DNA from: JAAYJR01 sp964563975
GTDB lineage: Bacteria; Bacteroidota; Bacteroidia; Bacteroidales; Prolixibacteraceae
Direction: 5' to 3'
DNA length: 64,000 nt
NCBI GenBank assembly: GCA_964563975.1
Contig: CAZLZJ010000004.1
Span: 1 to 64,000, forward strand
A program made the position numbers and the translations under genes. The notes below the pieces were generated by a model, which was not told the origin of the DNA, searched no databases, and worked only from the letters and a program-made list of their open reading frames with translations. Positions 62,269-64,000 of this stretch are shown in pieces. Numbering within the stretch: position 1 is the stretch's first letter; each line of letters begins with the position of its first letter.

Positions 62269-62276
62269 CAAACATA
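62269..62276 (-). promoter_or_regulatory. -7 box (TATGTTTG) of the 61594-62172 gene
   Basis: TATGTTTG on the - strand fits TAnnTTTG. A TTG lies 23 bp further upstream, slightly beyond the usual 19-21 bp. The leader would be about 90 nt. Confidence 0.4.
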
Positions 62277-62504
62277 GTGCAGGAACTGTGCCAGATGATC
62301 AATGTTATTAGTCCTTCCGTGTAAAATATCAACAGGTTCGTCAAACGAATTCAGACGTTCGTCAAAAGGCATCAGGTTTACTGAAACTGACGGCAGTATT
62401 AATCCGCATATATATGCCGGATTGGTTTAAGTATCTGATATACAATATTATAATATCTGAATTTCATTGAATAATATCAATGGAAAAAAATTCAGAATTT
62501 TGAC

Positions 62505-62635
62505 GAATGACTGTTTTTTGGTGATGAATGTTTTGAGAATGTGGTAACAGCAGGGAAGCAGCCGTAAGTCCGGAATCCACAGAATGACTGTTTTGGGTAA
62601 TGAATGTTTTGAGGATACAGGTAGCAGCAGGGGAA
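62505..62635. repeat. Degenerate 77-bp duplication
   Basis: Two copies 77 bp apart, starting GAATGACTGTTTT at 62505 and 62582. Both run through AATGAATGTTTTGAG or GATGAATGTTTTGAG to GTAACAGCAGGG or GTAGCAGCAGGG. Confidence 0.7.
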
Positions 62636-62662
62636 TGAACAGGAAACCCCGAATTTGTAGGA

Positions 62663-63514
62663 TCAGGATTTTTTCTTCCGGCTTGTTCTGATTCCGTCAG
62701 GAGTATCCGTGTTGCTCTCCTTCTTCGTGTTGGTCTCCTTCTCCGTGTTGCTCTCCTTTGTTGTCGGTGCGGCACCTTCCGGAAAGTATATTTCCGGATT
62801 GCTCTCCTTCGTTGTCGGTGCGCTACCTTCCGGAAAGTTTAATTCCGGATTGCTCTCCTTCGTTGCCGGTGCGCTACTTTCTTTAAAGTTCAATTCCTTG
62901 TATCCCTTACCCCCCGCTCTGAGTCTGCGGATCTCGTTGAAATGGTCCATGGACATCTTTTCCCTTGCCAGGCGGGACTGTTTCCGGTATTCTTCAAATT
63001 CAGTCTTCAGTTCTTCCAGATCGGTTCTTGTATGTTTAGACACAATGAGATTTCTCCTGAATATCAGAAATCCGACTGCAAGAATTCCTGCAAGAGATGC
63101 AACAATGATCCACATTACCGAGTTATAGGCGAACTTGTTGATATTAAAGCCAAGAACATTAATAGCGTTCTTGGTCCTTATTGCTTCATCAAGTCCCGCT
63201 CTGGCACCGGCAACAAGCCTGTTGAGGGAATCTATTCTGAAATTGAGTTCGTTTATTCCCGTGCTGAGTTCTGTATTCCTTGATTCCGAGGCTCTTAAAC
63301 TGTCAATTGCATTTCTTTTAATCTGCTGAAACATATCTTCCCGGATGGCACGGTAATATTCATAGATCCTGGTTCTTTCCTCAATATAATTCAACTGTTC
63401 AGAAAGTTTTCCCTGTTTCAGGACTTCGGGCATTTCTGCCTGACCCATGCATGCCGGTCTGAACAGGGATATCAGAATAATTAATGCAACAGCTCGTAAA
63501 ATATTATAATCCAT
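62663..63514 (-). CDS. Membrane protein with coiled coils and repetitive tail, unknown function
   Basis: A 283-residue protein. A signal peptide (about 1-24, cleaved after CMGQ) is followed by a helical extracytoplasmic part with heptad-like spacing (RIYEYYRAIREDMFQQIKR, SRNTELSTGINELNFRIDSL). One membrane helix lies at about 130-151 (VMWIIVASLAGILAVGFLIF), then a cytosolic coiled coil with EELKTEFEEYRKQ and the conserved LRAGGKGYKELNFK. The last ~75 residues are three or more copies of a 17-residue unit (SAPTTKESNPE-YFPEG) and a Lys-rich end. Similar proteins occur in Bacteroidota and are sometimes mislabelled as tRNA methyltransferase; no such domain is seen here. Confidence 0.7.
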   Translation of the reverse strand: MDYNILRAVALIILISLFRPACMGQAEMPEVLKQGKLSEQLNYIEERTRIYEYYRAIREDMFQQIKRNAIDSLRASESRNTELSTGINELNFRIDSLNRLVAGARAGLDEAIRTKNAINVLGFNINKFAYNSVMWIIVASLAGILAVGFLIFRRNLIVSKHTRTDLEELKTEFEEYRKQSRLAREKMSMDHFNEIRRLRAGGKGYKELNFKESSAPATKESNPELNFPEGSAPTTKESNPEIYFPEGAAPTTKESNTEKETNTKKESNTDTPDGIRTSRKKKS

Positions 63515-63746
63515 TCTCTTTGACGGTTAACGATAATATAATCTCAACTTCTACCTGTATTAGCTAACGAATTTAAAGAATAATTATTTTAAAGAAGAAT
63601 TAAGTTTATAATTTTGTTTTAAGCAGGAGTATCTGGAATATCACTGAGTTACATAAATTACAGATTTTAAGTTTCCTTTAATGAATTCATGATATTGTGT
63701 TAAGATATTTCTTATTGTTAATTTAGTAGTGTTAAAAGTGTTGGCA

Positions 63747-64000
63747 ATGAAAAAATCTGTCCTGCTCATATTTCTGATATTGATATCACGATCTTACATT
63801 TATTCACAGTATTCGGCATATACTGCTGACCATTCGTTCAGGTATTTTGCAACCCCCGGATTTGTCAATATTACCGAATTCAACGGGGCTACGGGACTTT
63901 TTGATCATGAAGGGCCGGGTGAATCTTCACAGGATTCAGAATCGCTGAACTCGGCCTATTATTTTGGTGTGACAAATGTGTTTGGATATCAGATCGACAG
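63747..64000 (+). CDS. Secreted or outer-membrane protein, 3' end beyond the window
   Basis: A frame that starts at ATG 63747 and is open to the window end (84 codons visible). It has a clear signal peptide (MKKSVLLIFLILISRSYIYS) followed by QYSAYTADHSFRYFATPGF and NITEFNGATGLFDHEGPG. A signal peptide plus aromatic, Gly-rich sequence suggests an outer-membrane beta-barrel or surface protein. TTG-N21-TAATTTAG upstream (ending near 63727) is a one-mismatch promoter candidate. No family can be named from the visible part. Confidence 0.65.
   Translation, partial: MKKSVLLIFLILISRSYIYSQYSAYTADHSFRYFATPGFVNITEFNGATGLFDHEGPGESSQDSESLNSAYYFGVTNVFGYQID

Larger units (their letters stand above)
62173..62662. 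other. 490-base spacer with repeats and one promoter box
   Basis: It contains a -7 box for the - strand gene below it, a short doublet of TTCGTCAAA (about 62338-62361) and a 77-bp degenerate duplication (62505-62635). Otherwise AT-rich with no supported gene. Confidence 0.5.

Overview
The window looks like a chromosome segment of a Bacteroidota bacterium, probably from the Bacteroidales/Marinilabiliales side. The evidence is: two large secreted proteins ending in type IX secretion sorting tails, promoter-like TTG-N19/20-TAnnTTTG motifs, few Shine-Dalgarno sequences, short lipoprotein Wza homologues, and IS families common in this phylum (IS630, ISAs1, IS1380, IS3). No rRNA, tRNA or CRISPR array was seen. 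One 100-N assembly gap lies at 31731-31830.

Region A (about 1-38,000) is AT-rich and holds a large exopolysaccharide/capsule locus, nearly all on the + strand. It contains a Wza-like lipoprotein, a Wzc-like tyrosine kinase, a Wzx flippase, an EpsG-type polymerase, several glycosyltransferases, four ATP-grasp enzymes of three kinds, two tandem deacetylase-like proteins plus a classical polysaccharide deacetylase, a GNAT acetyltransferase and a PglC-like initiating sugar transferase. A compact acyl-synthesis cassette follows (KAS III, ACP, KAS III, SDR, NeuD/PglD-like acyltransferase). The locus ends with a beta-helix T9SS protein, an MBOAT acyltransferase with an SGNH-like partner, and two lipoproteins. 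It is broken by an IS3 fossil, an IS630 element (7966-9166) and an ISAs1-type element (21734-23591) that carries an extra HTH gene.

Region B (about 38,500-64,000) starts at an IS1380 element and is visibly richer in G+C. It holds an AMP-forming acyl ligase, a T9SS metalloprotease with four 151-residue repeats, an AbiEii-type toxin with a small partner gene, and a DUF4143 ATPase behind a 4 x 32-bp repeat. It also has nadE and a second export operon on the - strand (Wza-like, Wzc-like, ACP, asparagine synthase). Beyond that are a HemK-like methyltransferase, the GDP-fucose genes gmd and fcl, a WcaJ-like initiating transferase, and membrane or outer-membrane proteins of unknown role. Many intergenic spacers here carry imperfect minisatellites.

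The window therefore holds two Wza/Wzc pairs and two initiating sugar-phosphate transferases. They could serve two separate polymers or one reassembled pathway. The most unusual biology is the combination of four ATP-grasp ligases, two ACPs, two KAS III enzymes, an AMP ligase and an Asn synthase in one polysaccharide region. This suggests a polymer decorated with amide-linked or acyl groups made on dedicated carrier proteins.
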